64,000 nucleotides of DNA. Source: Bradyrhizobium betae (GTDB lineage Bacteria; Pseudomonadota; Alphaproteobacteria; Rhizobiales; Xanthobacteraceae). Both the position numbers and the translations under genes were made by a program. Below, one piece after another: positions 54,397 through 63,779 of the stretch; the first letter of the stretch is position 1, and each line of letters opens with the position of its first letter. The DNA lies in contig NZ_MZXW01000006.1 in NCBI RefSeq assembly GCF_004123905.1, forward strand, positions 44,612 through 108,611, written 5' to 3'. The notes beneath the pieces were generated by a model. It was not told where the DNA came from, made no database searches, and saw nothing but the letters and a program-made list of their open reading frames with translations.

Positions 54397-55590
54397 TCAA
54401 ACAATCTCTCGCGCCCTCAACGCCGCGATCTCCGCCGCATCAAACCCCAGTTCACCCAGCACCGTCTCCGTATCCGCACCCAGCTCCGGCGCCATCCGGT
54501 CGAGCTTGCCCCCGCCATGCGCGAGCTTGAATCCGCTGCCGGCAAAGCGCAGGCGGCCGTAGGGCGTGTCCAGCTCCTGGATCGCACCGCGCGCCTTGAT
54601 CTGCGGATGGTCGATGACCTCCTCGACCTTCCAGATGCTGGCGCAGGGCGCGCCGGCGTCCTCCAAAATCGTCTCCCATTCGCGCGCGGGCTTTGCTGCG
54701 AGCGCCTCTTCGATAATGGCGCGCAGGGCCGGCTCGTTCTCGTTGCGCGCGAACCAGTCGGCGAAGCGCGGGTCGCTCAGCGTGTCCTCGCGGCCGAGCG
54801 CGGACATCAGCGCGCGGTATTGCTTCTCGTTGTTGACGGCGAGCAGGATGTGGCCGTCGCCGCATCTGAACAAATTCGCCGTCGTCCTGCGGCTGACCGC
54901 CTGGTTGCCTGACAGCTGCTGGCGATGGCCCGCAACCGACCAGTCGGCGATCTGTCCCGAGAGGAACGCCATCGTCGCCTCCAGCATGGAGACGTCAATG
55001 AGCTGGCCTTTGCCAGTGCGGTCGCGCTGGTACAGTGCGCTCGACACGCCGAACGCGGCGGTTGCGCCCGAAAGCACGTCGCACACGGCAAAGCCGGCGC
55101 GGGTCGGGCCCGTCTCGGGATGGCCCGTGATCGCCATGATGCCGGACAGCGCCTGCATCTTGCCGTCATAGCCGGGCTGCAGGCGGTGCGGGCCGGTCTG
55201 GCCAAAACCTGACACCGCGCAATAGATCAGCTTCGGATTGATCGCGGACAACGCTTCATAGCCGATCCCGAGCTTATCCATCACGCCCGGGCGGAAGTTT
55301 TCCATCACGACGTCGACCTGTGCCGCCAGCTTCTTCACGATCGCGATTGCATCGGGCTTTTGCAGATCGAGCGTCAGGCTGCGCTTGTTGCCGTTGATGG
55401 CCTGGAACGCGGGCGCGAGCCCGCGCTCGGCCCATTCGCGCGAGAGCGGCGTGCGGCGCATGTCCTCGCCCTCGCGCCGCTCGACCTTGATGACGTCGGC
55501 GCCCAGCAGCGCGAGCTGGTAGCTCGCATAGGGGCCGGCCAGCACTTGCGTGAAGTCCAAAATCTTCACGCCTTCGAACGGTCGCGTCAC
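54397..55590 (-). CDS. CaiB/BaiF family CoA transferase
   Basis: The enzyme moves CoA between acids through a covalent aspartyl intermediate. The 397-residue product starts at GTG 55590 ((V/M)TRPFEGVKILDFTQVLAGP) and has LLGADVIKVERREGEDMRR, the catalytic Asp in RAGFAVCDVLSG and a C-terminal helical arm. The family includes formyl-CoA, carnitine and bile-acid transferases, and the pair of acids used here is not known. The frame upstream is only a shadow. It follows the GrdB-like gene by 37 bases in the same direction, so they are likely to be one unit. Confidence 0.87.
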   Translation of the reverse strand: MTRPFEGVKILDFTQVLAGPYASYQLALLGADVIKVERREGEDMRRTPLSREWAERGLAPAFQAINGNKRSLTLDLQKPDAIAIVKKLAAQVDVVMENFRPGVMDKLGIGYEALSAINPKLIYCAVSGFGQTGPHRLQPGYDGKMQALSGIMAITGHPETGPTRAGFAVCDVLSGATAAFGVSSALYQRDRTGKGQLIDVSMLEATMAFLSGQIADWSVAGHRQQLSGNQAVSRRTTANLFRCGDGHILLAVNNEKQYRALMSALGREDTLSDPRFADWFARNENEPALRAIIEEALAAKPAREWETILEDAGAPCASIWKVEEVIDHPQIKARGAIQELDTPYGRLRFAGSGFKLAHGGGKLDRMAPELGADTETVLGELGFDAAEIAALRAREIV

Positions 55591-55627
55591 GTCGCTCTCC
55601 CTATCTTGTTTTCGTTGTCGGAGGACG

Positions 55628-56557
55628 TCAGGCGGCGCGGTTGCCGCGCGCGATCTCCTTCTGCTTGTCGAATTCGGCGCGGCGGCGCGCCAGTTCTTCC
55701 GGCGAAAGCTGAGCGACGTTGTTGTAGTCGAGCTTCCAGGAGGCGTCCTCGCTCCAGCGCAGCGGCGACTGCATCGTTGTCTGCGGCCCGCTCGCGCTCT
55801 CCAGCAGTTTGAGCGCGAGTTCGAGCGTCTGCGCCTGCGAGGCGACGTCATGCGGCTTGCCGGCGGAATTGCCGAGCGGGAAATCGCTGAACAGAAAGCG
55901 CGGCACGGCGGCGTGCTCGATGATGTCCTTGGCGCAGCCCATGATCACGGTCGGAATGCCGTTGGCTTCGAGATGCCGTGCCACCAGCGCGGTGGTTTGG
56001 TGGCAGACCGGGCAATTCGGCACCAGCACGGCGACATCGACCTTGTCCGCGACGGCCCGCGCCAGGATCTCCGGCGCGTCGGTGTCGAGCGTGACGCGAT
56101 GGCTGCGGTTGGTCGGCGCGCCGAAGAACCGCGGCGCCACTTCGCCGATCCGTCCCGCGGCGCTCGCCTTCAGAAGCTGCGGCAGCGGAAACCAGGTGCC
56201 GTTGTCGGTGGCCGTGGTGTGCTTGCGGTCGTAGCCGATATGCGAGATGCGCAGATCGTGCTGCTTCGCCGTATCGCCGTCATAGACCTGATAGAATTTC
56301 GCGCCGCCATTATACGCCGCGCCCGGCCCCTGGTCGCCCTTGGTCGGATCGTACGGCGCAGCGGTGGTGACGATGGTGACCCGCGACTGCGAAAGCGGCT
56401 TCTTCAGCGGCTGGAACGGCGCCTCGGTGTAGTGCGCCCAGCGATACGCCGTGGTGTACCCGATCGCGGTGTAATAATCCCGCGTGCGCTGCATATAGGG
56501 AATGGGGGCGTCGTAGTCGGGCGCAAAGCCGAATTCGTCGTCGCGCGAAGCGGACAT
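55628..56557 (-). CDS. GrdB-like protein (glycine/sarcosine/betaine reductase selenoprotein B family), no selenocysteine
   Basis: The 309-residue product resembles the GrdB family of anaerobic glycine, sarcosine and betaine reductases. It contains LVPNCPVCHQTTALV with C182 and C185 as a CxxC pair, where the clostridial proteins have a selenocysteine. No in-frame TGA is present. The frame starts at ATG 56557 (MSASRDDEFGFAP). In an aerobic organism without the rest of the reductase complex, the true reaction must differ. The CaiB-type CoA transferase gene is its partner downstream. The function is not known. Confidence 0.7.
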   Translation of the reverse strand: MSASRDDEFGFAPDYDAPIPYMQRTRDYYTAIGYTTAYRWAHYTEAPFQPLKKPLSQSRVTIVTTAAPYDPTKGDQGPGAAYNGGAKFYQVYDGDTAKQHDLRISHIGYDRKHTTATDNGTWFPLPQLLKASAAGRIGEVAPRFFGAPTNRSHRVTLDTDAPEILARAVADKVDVAVLVPNCPVCHQTTALVARHLEANGIPTVIMGCAKDIIEHAAVPRFLFSDFPLGNSAGKPHDVASQAQTLELALKLLESASGPQTTMQSPLRWSEDASWKLDYNNVAQLSPEELARRRAEFDKQKEIARGNRAA

Positions 56558-56672
56558 GGGGCGCGTCTCCTGGTTCTTGGTTGGGGCCAGACTAGAGATA
56601 GTTTTCGCGTTGCTCAACGGGGGCGGGGGTGACGCAGGTCTGAATTGCAGCTCCGCGGGTGCTGTTTTTCCT

Positions 56673-56692
56673 CTCCCCTTGTACAAGGGGAG
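56673..56692. repeat. Perfect 20-base palindrome
   Basis: CTCCCCTTGTACAAGGGGAG is perfectly self-complementary. It lies between the GrdB-like gene and the Nudix gene, with T residues on its left side on the plus strand. It does not look like a terminator for either neighbour. Confidence 0.6.
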
Positions 56693-56725
56693 AAGGGTTG
56701 GCACCGTGCGCGCGGATGGCTCTAG

Positions 56726-57307
56726 TTACTTAAACACATGCAGCGCCACATATTGCAGCAGCATGATCGCCTTGCCGTCGATGATCCGGCCGTCCGCGAT
56801 CATCGCCAGCGCCTCGTCGATGCCGAGCTCCAGCACCTCGATGTCCTCGCCTTCATGTTCGAGGCCGCCGCCGTCGCTGACCCGCATCGAAGGCTCGTAC
56901 TCGGCGACGAAGAAATGCAGTTTTTCGGTGATGGCGCCGGGGCTCATGAAGGCCTCGAACACTTTGTGGACGTGGTCCAGGCGGTAGCCGGTCTCTTCCT
57001 CGGCCTCGGCGCGGATGCGCATCTCGGGCGAGGCATCGTCGAGCACACCGGCGGCCGCTTCGATCAGGAGATCGTCGTAGCCGCGGATAAAGGCCGGCAG
57101 GCGGAATTGCTTGACCAGGATCACCGTGCGCCCGGCGCGATTATATGGCAGCACGGCGGCGGCGTTGTCGCGCTCATAGGTCTCGCGGTGCTGCGTCTGC
57201 CACTCGCCATTGGCGCGCCGGTAGTCGAACGTGGTGTTCTTCAGCGTGGTCCAGCCGTTCGAGAGCACGCGGACGTCCTTGATGCGGACGCGGTCGGAGA
57301 TGGTCAT
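56726..57307 (-). CDS. Nudix nucleoside diphosphatase, NudK/ADP-sugar type
   Basis: The 193-residue product is of the TIGR00052 type (NudK/NudF-like). It has VRVLSNGWTTLKNTTFDY, VKQFRLPAF and the Nudix helix EAAAGVLDDASPEMRIRAEA followed by EEETGY. These enzymes cleave GDP-mannose, ADP-ribose or related sugar nucleotides. The start at 57307 overlaps the stop of the GNAT gene by four bases, so it is co-translated with it. The length matches NudK. Confidence 0.87.
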   Translation of the reverse strand: MTISDRVRIKDVRVLSNGWTTLKNTTFDYRRANGEWQTQHRETYERDNAAAVLPYNRAGRTVILVKQFRLPAFIRGYDDLLIEAAAGVLDDASPEMRIRAEAEEETGYRLDHVHKVFEAFMSPGAITEKLHFFVAEYEPSMRVSDGGGLEHEGEDIEVLELGIDEALAMIADGRIIDGKAIMLLQYVALHVFK

Positions 57308-57734
57308 TGCTGTCTTCCGTCGAGCCACTTCTGGAACATCACCGAGGTGGACTCCTCGAAACCCAGCGACTGGTAGAACGCATTGGCTTGCGCATTCTCG
57401 CGGCGGACCAGCAACTGGAGTTTTGCGATGCCGGCCGCGCGCAGCCAGTCTTCGGCCGCCGCCATGATCACCCGGCCAAAGCCGCGCTTGCGGATATCGG
57501 GATCGACCGCGACGTAATAGACCCAGCCGCGATGGCCGTCATGGCCGACCATGACGGTGGCAACGATTGCGCCGCCGTCGCGGCCGATCAGCACGGTCGA
57601 GTTCTCGCGGCGCCGCGCCAGCGCGATGTCGGCATGCGGGTCGTTCCAGGGCCGCGTCAGGCCGCAGCGCTGCCACAGTTCGACGACGTTCTCGACATCT
57701 GCATCCCCAATGGCGTCAATCGTAAGCGACACAG

Positions 57735-57738
<4 letters not shown>
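57304..57738 (-). CDS. GNAT family acetyltransferase
   Basis: The 144-residue product has the GNAT acetyl-CoA-binding loop in DPDIRKRGFGRVIMAAAEDW and a C-terminal LLVRRENAQANAFYQSLGFE, the classic motif-B strand. It moves an acetyl group from acetyl-CoA to an amine. It is similar to YpeA-type uncharacterised members. Its start overlaps the oxidoreductase stop by four bases and its stop overlaps the next Nudix gene, so the three form one operon. The acceptor is unknown. Confidence 0.88.
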
Positions 57739-59162
<1,424 letters not shown>

Positions 59163-59263
59163 TGTCTCGTCTCTTGCTTCGCTCTTATTCTCTTGCGCAT
59201 GATCTTATCGGAAAACCGCTACACACTTTGCGCTAACGCGGCCCTTCGGGTCCGGATCATGCT

Positions 59264-60271
59264 TCACCGCGCGACGGCGGCCCGGCGCAGCCGGTCGTTA
59301 ATGGCTTCGCCCAGACCGTCCTCGGGAATCGCCATGACAGCGATCGCCCGCGGGCTCTTCGCATCCAGACTGCGAAGATAGCCGAACAGATTGGCGGCGG
59401 CTTCATCGAGATCAGCCGCGGGCGACAAATTCATGACAGCAGCGACGGCCTCCAGGCCGGGCAGGCGCTCAGGACCGAACGCCAGCAGCGCTTCGCCCGG
59501 TGCCACGTCCTGCGCGTTGAGCCGCACGGCGGCGCGCGGCGCGTAATGCGAGGCCAGCATGCCCGGCGCCAGCGGCTGGCTGTCGTCGCTCCCGGCCTCC
59601 ACCGGCGGCCGCGCCAGGGCTGAGCCGAGCACGGCCTCGATCCGTTCGCGCGACAGCCCGCCGGGGCGCAGCAGCATCGGCGCGTTGAGGCAGCCGACAA
59701 TGGTCGATTCGACGCCGACCGCGACTGGCCCGCCGTCGATGATCAGGTCGATCCGCCCCAAAAGATCGCTCGCGACATGCGCCGCCAGCGTCGGCGAGAC
59801 GTGGCCGGAGATGTTGGCGGACGGCGCTACCACCGCCCCGCCAAAGGCGCGCAAAATTGCCTCCGCCACTGGATGGGCCGGGATGCGGATCGCGACCGTG
59901 TCGAGCCCAGCGGTAGCCAACTCAGCCACCGCACAGTCGTCCGTCTTCGGCACCACCAGCGTCAGCGGCCCCGGCCAGAACGCTTCCGCAAGCCTCAACG
60001 CACGCGGATCGAACCGCCCGATCCGGCGCGCGGCGGCGAGGTCGGCGACATGGGCGATCAGCGGGTTGAAGGCCGGCCGCCCCTTGGCGGCATAGAGATG
60101 GGCGATCGCGGTGGCGTTGGCGGCGTCCGCCCCGAGCCCGTAGACCGTCTCCGTCGGGAACGCGACCAGCCCGCCGGCGGCCAGCGTCCGGGCGGCGGCA
60201 TCCGCGCCGGCCTCGCCAGCCGGTAAAATCAGCGTTTCAAGACCCGTTTTCACAGGGACAAAATTCCTCAT
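59264..60271 (-). CDS. L-threonylcarbamoyladenylate synthase (Sua5/TsaC)
   Basis: Sua5/TsaC makes threonylcarbamoyl-AMP from threonine, bicarbonate and ATP for the t6A modification of tRNAs that read ANN codons. The 335-residue product has the YrdC domain (LVAFPTETVYGLGADA, then AKGRPAFNPLI). It also has a C-terminal Sua5 domain with MLASHYAPRAAVRL, so it is the long Sua5 form. The ATG at 60271 is chosen because the frame beyond it is not conserved-looking. The divergent tRNA-Pro gene starts about 50 bases upstream. Confidence 0.94.
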   Translation of the reverse strand: MRNFVPVKTGLETLILPAGEAGADAAARTLAAGGLVAFPTETVYGLGADAANATAIAHLYAAKGRPAFNPLIAHVADLAAARRIGRFDPRALRLAEAFWPGPLTLVVPKTDDCAVAELATAGLDTVAIRIPAHPVAEAILRAFGGAVVAPSANISGHVSPTLAAHVASDLLGRIDLIIDGGPVAVGVESTIVGCLNAPMLLRPGGLSRERIEAVLGSALARPPVEAGSDDSQPLAPGMLASHYAPRAAVRLNAQDVAPGEALLAFGPERLPGLEAVAAVMNLSPAADLDEAAANLFGYLRSLDAKSPRAIAVMAIPEDGLGEAINDRLRRAAVAR

Positions 60272-60321
60272 GCCGGCCGCTTGCGGTGCGTCAAACCCGA
60301 CGCTATAAGCCGCCTTCTTGT

Positions 60322-60398
60322 CGGAGTGTGGCTCAGCCCGGTAGAGCACTGCGTTCGGGACGCAGGGGTCGCAGGTTCGAATCCTGCCACTCCGACCA
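60322..60398 (+). tRNA. tRNA-Pro (anticodon CGG)
   Basis: The 77 bases fold into a full cloverleaf. CGGAGTG pairs with CACTCCG as the acceptor stem, CTGCG with CGCAG as the anticodon stem, and GCAGG with CCTGC as the T stem with its TTCGAAT loop. The anticodon loop TTCGGGA gives anticodon CGG, reading the proline codon CCG. The 3' end ACCA includes an encoded CCA. Confidence 0.95.
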
Positions 60399-60811
60399 TT
60401 CTTCCAAAAGTTGACGTTTTCCAGAGGCTTGGCGGACCGGCCGCCAGCGCCTCGGGAGCCCTTTTTGCAACGATTTTCGGAGCGGGTCCACGGCCGATTT
60501 GGCCGGGCAGGGCGGCTTGCTGGGGCGGCATGGCTTCCTTTTCGCCGGCATCGATGCTCCGGCGTTATGCGGTAGGTCAGAGGACGACCATCCCGCCGCC
60601 AGCGAGCCGATCAAAAGCGCCGCCAAGCAAGGACCGCGACGCGGCTTCCTCTGACGCTTCCGCAATTGCCTCAAAACCGCCGTAGCTCGTCAAGCGCCCG
60701 CGCCCGGGACAATCGATTGCCATTCGGTCAGGCCGACGGCTAGATGAACCCACAGTCGATCGCGCGTTCGAGAGCGCGATCGGCCAACAACAAAAAACAG
60801 GGTTGGAAATC
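60399..60811. other. Gene-free stretch after the tRNA
   Basis: No convincing gene is present in these 413 bases, and open frames on the minus strand here lack coding pattern. It is the gap between the tRNA 3' end and the TctC-type gene. A hairpin GATCGCGC/GCGCGATC lies at about 60755-60782. No second copy of the tRNA 3' end was seen within the window. Confidence 0.5.
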
Positions 60812-61786
60812 ATGAACAAGAAGATCGTCGCGCTCGTCGCAGCTTTTGGCCTCGCTTCCTGCGGGTCGGCACGGGCGGCATGGCCGGACGACAAGCCAAT
60901 CGAAGTCGTGGTCGGCTTTGCGCCAGGCGGCGGCACCGATGTCATGGCTCGCAAGCTGCTTCCCTTCGTTGAGCGCGCGCTAGGCGGCAAGGCGAAGTTT
61001 GTCGTCTTGAACAAGCCTGGCGCCGGTGGAGAGATCGCGTTCGCTGCGATCGCGCGCGCGGCGCCCGACGCCTATTCGATCGGCGTCGTCAACGTTCCCG
61101 GCTACAATTTTTTGCCGATGACTCGCAAAACCCAATACACCACGGACGACATCCGGCTGGTCGCTCGCGTCGTCGAGGATCCGAACGTCGTCGTGGTGCC
61201 AGCGGACAGCAGATTCAGCAATTTGCCTGATGTCATTGCCGCGCTTCGCAGCAAGCCGGGCTCGGTGACGTTTGGTCACAATGGTGCCGGCACCAACGGT
61301 CATTTGGCCATTCGCATGCTTGCAGCGGCCGCGAAGGTCGAGCCCAACGAAATCTCCTACAGAGGAACGGCCGCACAGCGGACCGATCTGCTGGGCGGGC
61401 ATCTGGACATCGGAATGGTCACGCTCAGCGAGATTCCCGAACTGCATGGCACCAACAAGGGGCCACTTCGCGTCATCGCGATCCTGTCGAAGAAGCGCTT
61501 TCCATCGCTGCCGGACGTTCCGACGGCGGAGGAGGCGGGCTTTCCGGTCATGACGACGGCAGAGCGCGGCTTCGCGGTCCCGAAGAGCGTTCCGGACGAC
61601 ATCGTCAGGAAGCTGGAAGCCGGGATTGCCGAAGGCCTGCGCAATCCCGAGTTCGTGACGAGCTCGCCCGGCGACGAACCGGTGATCGCCTTCCTGCCTG
61701 GTGCTGAGTGGCAGAAACGCCTCGACGACATGTCCGAGGCTTTGCGCCCCTATGCCGAAGACATGCGCGCGAACGAGCAGAAGTAA
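60812..61786 (+). CDS. TctC-type substrate-binding protein (orphan)
   Basis: The 324-residue product has a signal peptide (KKIVALVAAFGLASCGSARAA) and the family sequence PIEVVVGFAPGGGTDVMARKL. A ligand-site stretch NGAGTNGHLAIRM and a C-terminal EAGFPV are also present. It is a periplasmic binding protein of the tripartite tricarboxylate transporter type, which binds small carboxylates. The transport genes tctA and tctB are not in this window, so it is an orphan like many in Bradyrhizobium and Bordetella. The ligand is not known. The start at 60812 is better than a TTG at 60803. Confidence 0.87.
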   Translation: MNKKIVALVAAFGLASCGSARAAWPDDKPIEVVVGFAPGGGTDVMARKLLPFVERALGGKAKFVVLNKPGAGGEIAFAAIARAAPDAYSIGVVNVPGYNFLPMTRKTQYTTDDIRLVARVVEDPNVVVVPADSRFSNLPDVIAALRSKPGSVTFGHNGAGTNGHLAIRMLAAAAKVEPNEISYRGTAAQRTDLLGGHLDIGMVTLSEIPELHGTNKGPLRVIAILSKKRFPSLPDVPTAEEAGFPVMTTAERGFAVPKSVPDDIVRKLEAGIAEGLRNPEFVTSSPGDEPVIAFLPGAEWQKRLDDMSEALRPYAEDMRANEQK

Positions 61787-61819
61787 TCAACCTTGCCGTA
61801 GCCGGCGGGTGTCGCGAGA

Positions 61820-62146
61820 CTACCGCCTCGCCACCAGCACGCCGAGCATGAACGCCACCATCAGCGCCGGCAGTGGGGCCTCGCGCACCATGCCGCGAAC
61901 GATGTCCTGCCAATGCTGCTCCGGGACGAGTTTTGGCGACCTGATTTCAGCCATCGGCGTCATGCCCCACTCCGAGGCGAGGTCCGCGATTTCGCTCTCG
62001 GCCAGACGTACATCATCGCGGACGCGGAAGATCGCGGCGTCGGATCGCTCGCGCGGCGCGAGCGCCATCAGCGTTGCGACCGCGGTGCGCAACGTCATCT
62101 CGCCAAAACCTTGTAGCCTCACCGATTCCTCTGGGTCGGACGTCAT
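61820..62146 (-). CDS. Tail-anchored small protein (108 residues)
   Basis: The product of 108 residues has a soluble part with RTAVATLMALAPRERSDAAI and a C-terminal hydrophobic end, PLPALMVAFMLGVLVARR, that would anchor it in the membrane. GAGGGA is seven bases before the start at 62146. It follows the 37-residue gene at 62157 by ten bases. The family is not recognised. It converges with the TctC-type gene, whose stop is 33 bases away. Confidence 0.65.
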   Translation of the reverse strand: MTSDPEESVRLQGFGEMTLRTAVATLMALAPRERSDAAIFRVRDDVRLAESEIADLASEWGMTPMAEIRSPKLVPEQHWQDIVRGMVREAPLPALMVAFMLGVLVARR

Positions 62147-62156
62147 GCGAAATCCC

Positions 62157-62270
62157 TCACAACGCAAAGTGGCGCGCGATGGTGAAGGCCGCCGTCGCGC
62201 ACAGGACCAGCGCGGACACCGCGCCGGCCACGCCGCGCGCGAGGTGGGCTCGCGTCAGGTGCCTGGTCAT
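62157..62270 (-). CDS. 37-residue single-span membrane peptide
   Basis: An ATG at 62270 opens a 38-codon frame to TGA at 62157, with GGAG seven bases before the start. The peptide reads MTRHLTRAHLARGVAGAV then SALVLCATAAFTIARHFAL. It has an N-terminal arginine/histidine-rich end and one hydrophobic span, giving an N-in orientation. It lies in a row of three small genes, ten bases before the next one. No family is known to me. Confidence 0.6.
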   Translation of the reverse strand: MTRHLTRAHLARGVAGAVSALVLCATAAFTIARHFAL

Positions 62271-62350
62271 GATCTTGCTCCATGCTCAACATGGAAAATG
62301 GCGGTGCGCGGCGTTGGTTCCTGCGCGGTGCCGAATCGCCAGAGGGCGGC

Positions 62351-62575
62351 CTACTTCCGCAGCAACTCGCTCAAGGCCTGTGTCGCCTCGGCGCAGCGGA
62401 TGTCGTCGATCTCGCGCGACAGGCTGAGCGCGCTCGATCTCAGTTCTTCGACCTTCCGGCTCTCCGGATGCTGGCTTTCGAGCTGGCTGAGGCGGTTGTT
62501 CAGATCGTCCAGTCTCGATTGAAGGTGCCCGATGTTGGCGGCCCCGTTCACTTTCCAAACGCGTTGTGCACGCAT
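62351..62575 (-). CDS. Small coiled-coil protein (74 residues)
   Basis: The 74-residue product is one long helix with heptad pattern: HLQSRLDDLNNRLSQLESQH and VEELRSSALSLSREIDDI. AGGGGA precedes the ATG at 62575. It lies 80 bases before the 37-residue gene in the same direction and may start the transcript. Short coiled-coil proteins of the SlyX kind look similar, but no true match is claimed. Confidence 0.65.
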   Translation of the reverse strand: MRAQRVWKVNGAANIGHLQSRLDDLNNRLSQLESQHPESRKVEELRSSALSLSREIDDIRCAEATQALSELLRK

Positions 62576-62825
62576 CGTCGTTCCCCTGATAGTCTCACGG
62601 CGTTGTGAGCAGGGTTCGTGGCGGCAATGGGCGTTTCTTTTGTCAGGTCTTAGTTCGTCGGGAACCGTTGCAGATTGGCAACGATGGTTCCCTGATTGAA
62701 GGCGCGGATCGGTCTGTCCTTGCGCGAAGAGCGCCCTAGGCGCGGATTCTGCATGTGTGCGATCACGACGGCGCCCGAAAACCGCCGGTGACGCAAGTGC
62801 AGGACGCGAAGCGAAGGACGGACTC

Positions 62826-63779
62826 GTGGCGAGATTTGTGAATGTGGCGGCCGGCCAGCTCGGCCCGATTGCGCGAGCGGAGACGAGGACCGCGGTCGTG
62901 GCGCGGCTGATGGCCTTGATGCGCCAGGCGCACGCGAACGGCTGCGATCTGATCGTCTATCCCGAGCTCGCGCTGACGACATTCTTCCCGCGCTGGTATT
63001 TTGAGGATCAGGCCGAGATCGACGGCTTCTTCGAGCGCGAGATGCCGGGGCCTGAGACGAGAGGCCTGTTCGATCTCGGCCGCGAACTCGGCATCGGATT
63101 CTATCTCGGCTATGCCGAGTTGACCGTCGAGGCCGGTGTCGTCAGGCGCTACAACGCCTCCATCCTCGTCGACAAGAGCGGCGCGATCGTCCTGAAGTAT
63201 CGCAAGGTTCATCTGCCCGGCCATGCCGAGCACGAGCCGTGGCGCGAATTCCAGCATCTGGAGAAGCGCTATTTCGAGCCCGGCAGCCGTTTTGACGTGA
63301 CCGATGCTTTCGGCGGCGTGATGGGCATGGCGATCTGCAATGACCGCCGCTGGAGCGAGACCTATCGGGTGATGGGCTTGCAAGGCGTCGAGATGGTGAT
63401 GATCGGCTACAACACGCCGGTGCACAATCCGCCGGCGCCGGAGCACGACGACCTCTCGCTGTTCCACAATCATCTGGTGATGCAGTCCGGCGCCTACCAG
63501 AACGGGACCTTCGTGGTCGGCGTCGCCAAGGCTGGCGTCGAAGAGGGCGTCGACCACATCGGCGGCAGCTGCATCATCGCGCCCTCCGGCGAGATCATCG
63601 CGCGCTGCACGACCAAGGGTGACGAGATCGCGCTGGCCCGCTGCGATCTCGATCTGTGCAATTCCTATAAGCGCACGACCTTCAATTTCGACATTCATCG
63701 CCAGCCGCGGGCCTATGGGATGATCGTGGAACGGAAGGGCGTGACGACGATGGCGGATGGGACGGCGGTGAAGGGGTGA
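62826..63779 (+). CDS. N-carbamoyl-D-amino acid hydrolase
   Basis: The enzyme cuts N-carbamoyl-D-amino acids into D-amino acid, ammonia and CO2, the second step of hydantoin breakdown. The 317-residue product is of the nitrilase superfamily. The catalytic triad is E47 in YPELAL, K127 in YRKVHLPG and C171 in MAICNDRRW, almost the same numbering as in the Agrobacterium enzyme. The start is GTG 62826, which sets that numbering. No hydantoinase gene is next to it in this window. The catalytic neighbours NDRRW and EPWREFQ agree with the D-carbamoylase group. Confidence 0.88.
   Translation: MARFVNVAAGQLGPIARAETRTAVVARLMALMRQAHANGCDLIVYPELALTTFFPRWYFEDQAEIDGFFEREMPGPETRGLFDLGRELGIGFYLGYAELTVEAGVVRRYNASILVDKSGAIVLKYRKVHLPGHAEHEPWREFQHLEKRYFEPGSRFDVTDAFGGVMGMAICNDRRWSETYRVMGLQGVEMVMIGYNTPVHNPPAPEHDDLSLFHNHLVMQSGAYQNGTFVVGVAKAGVEEGVDHIGGSCIIAPSGEIIARCTTKGDEIALARCDLDLCNSYKRTTFNFDIHRQPRAYGMIVERKGVTTMADGTAVKG

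Noticed and set aside
60577..61014. A minus-strand frame in the gap after tRNA-Pro
   Set aside because: It overlaps the signal peptide region of the TctC-type gene and has no family pattern. A transposase fragment was considered but no transposase motif was found.
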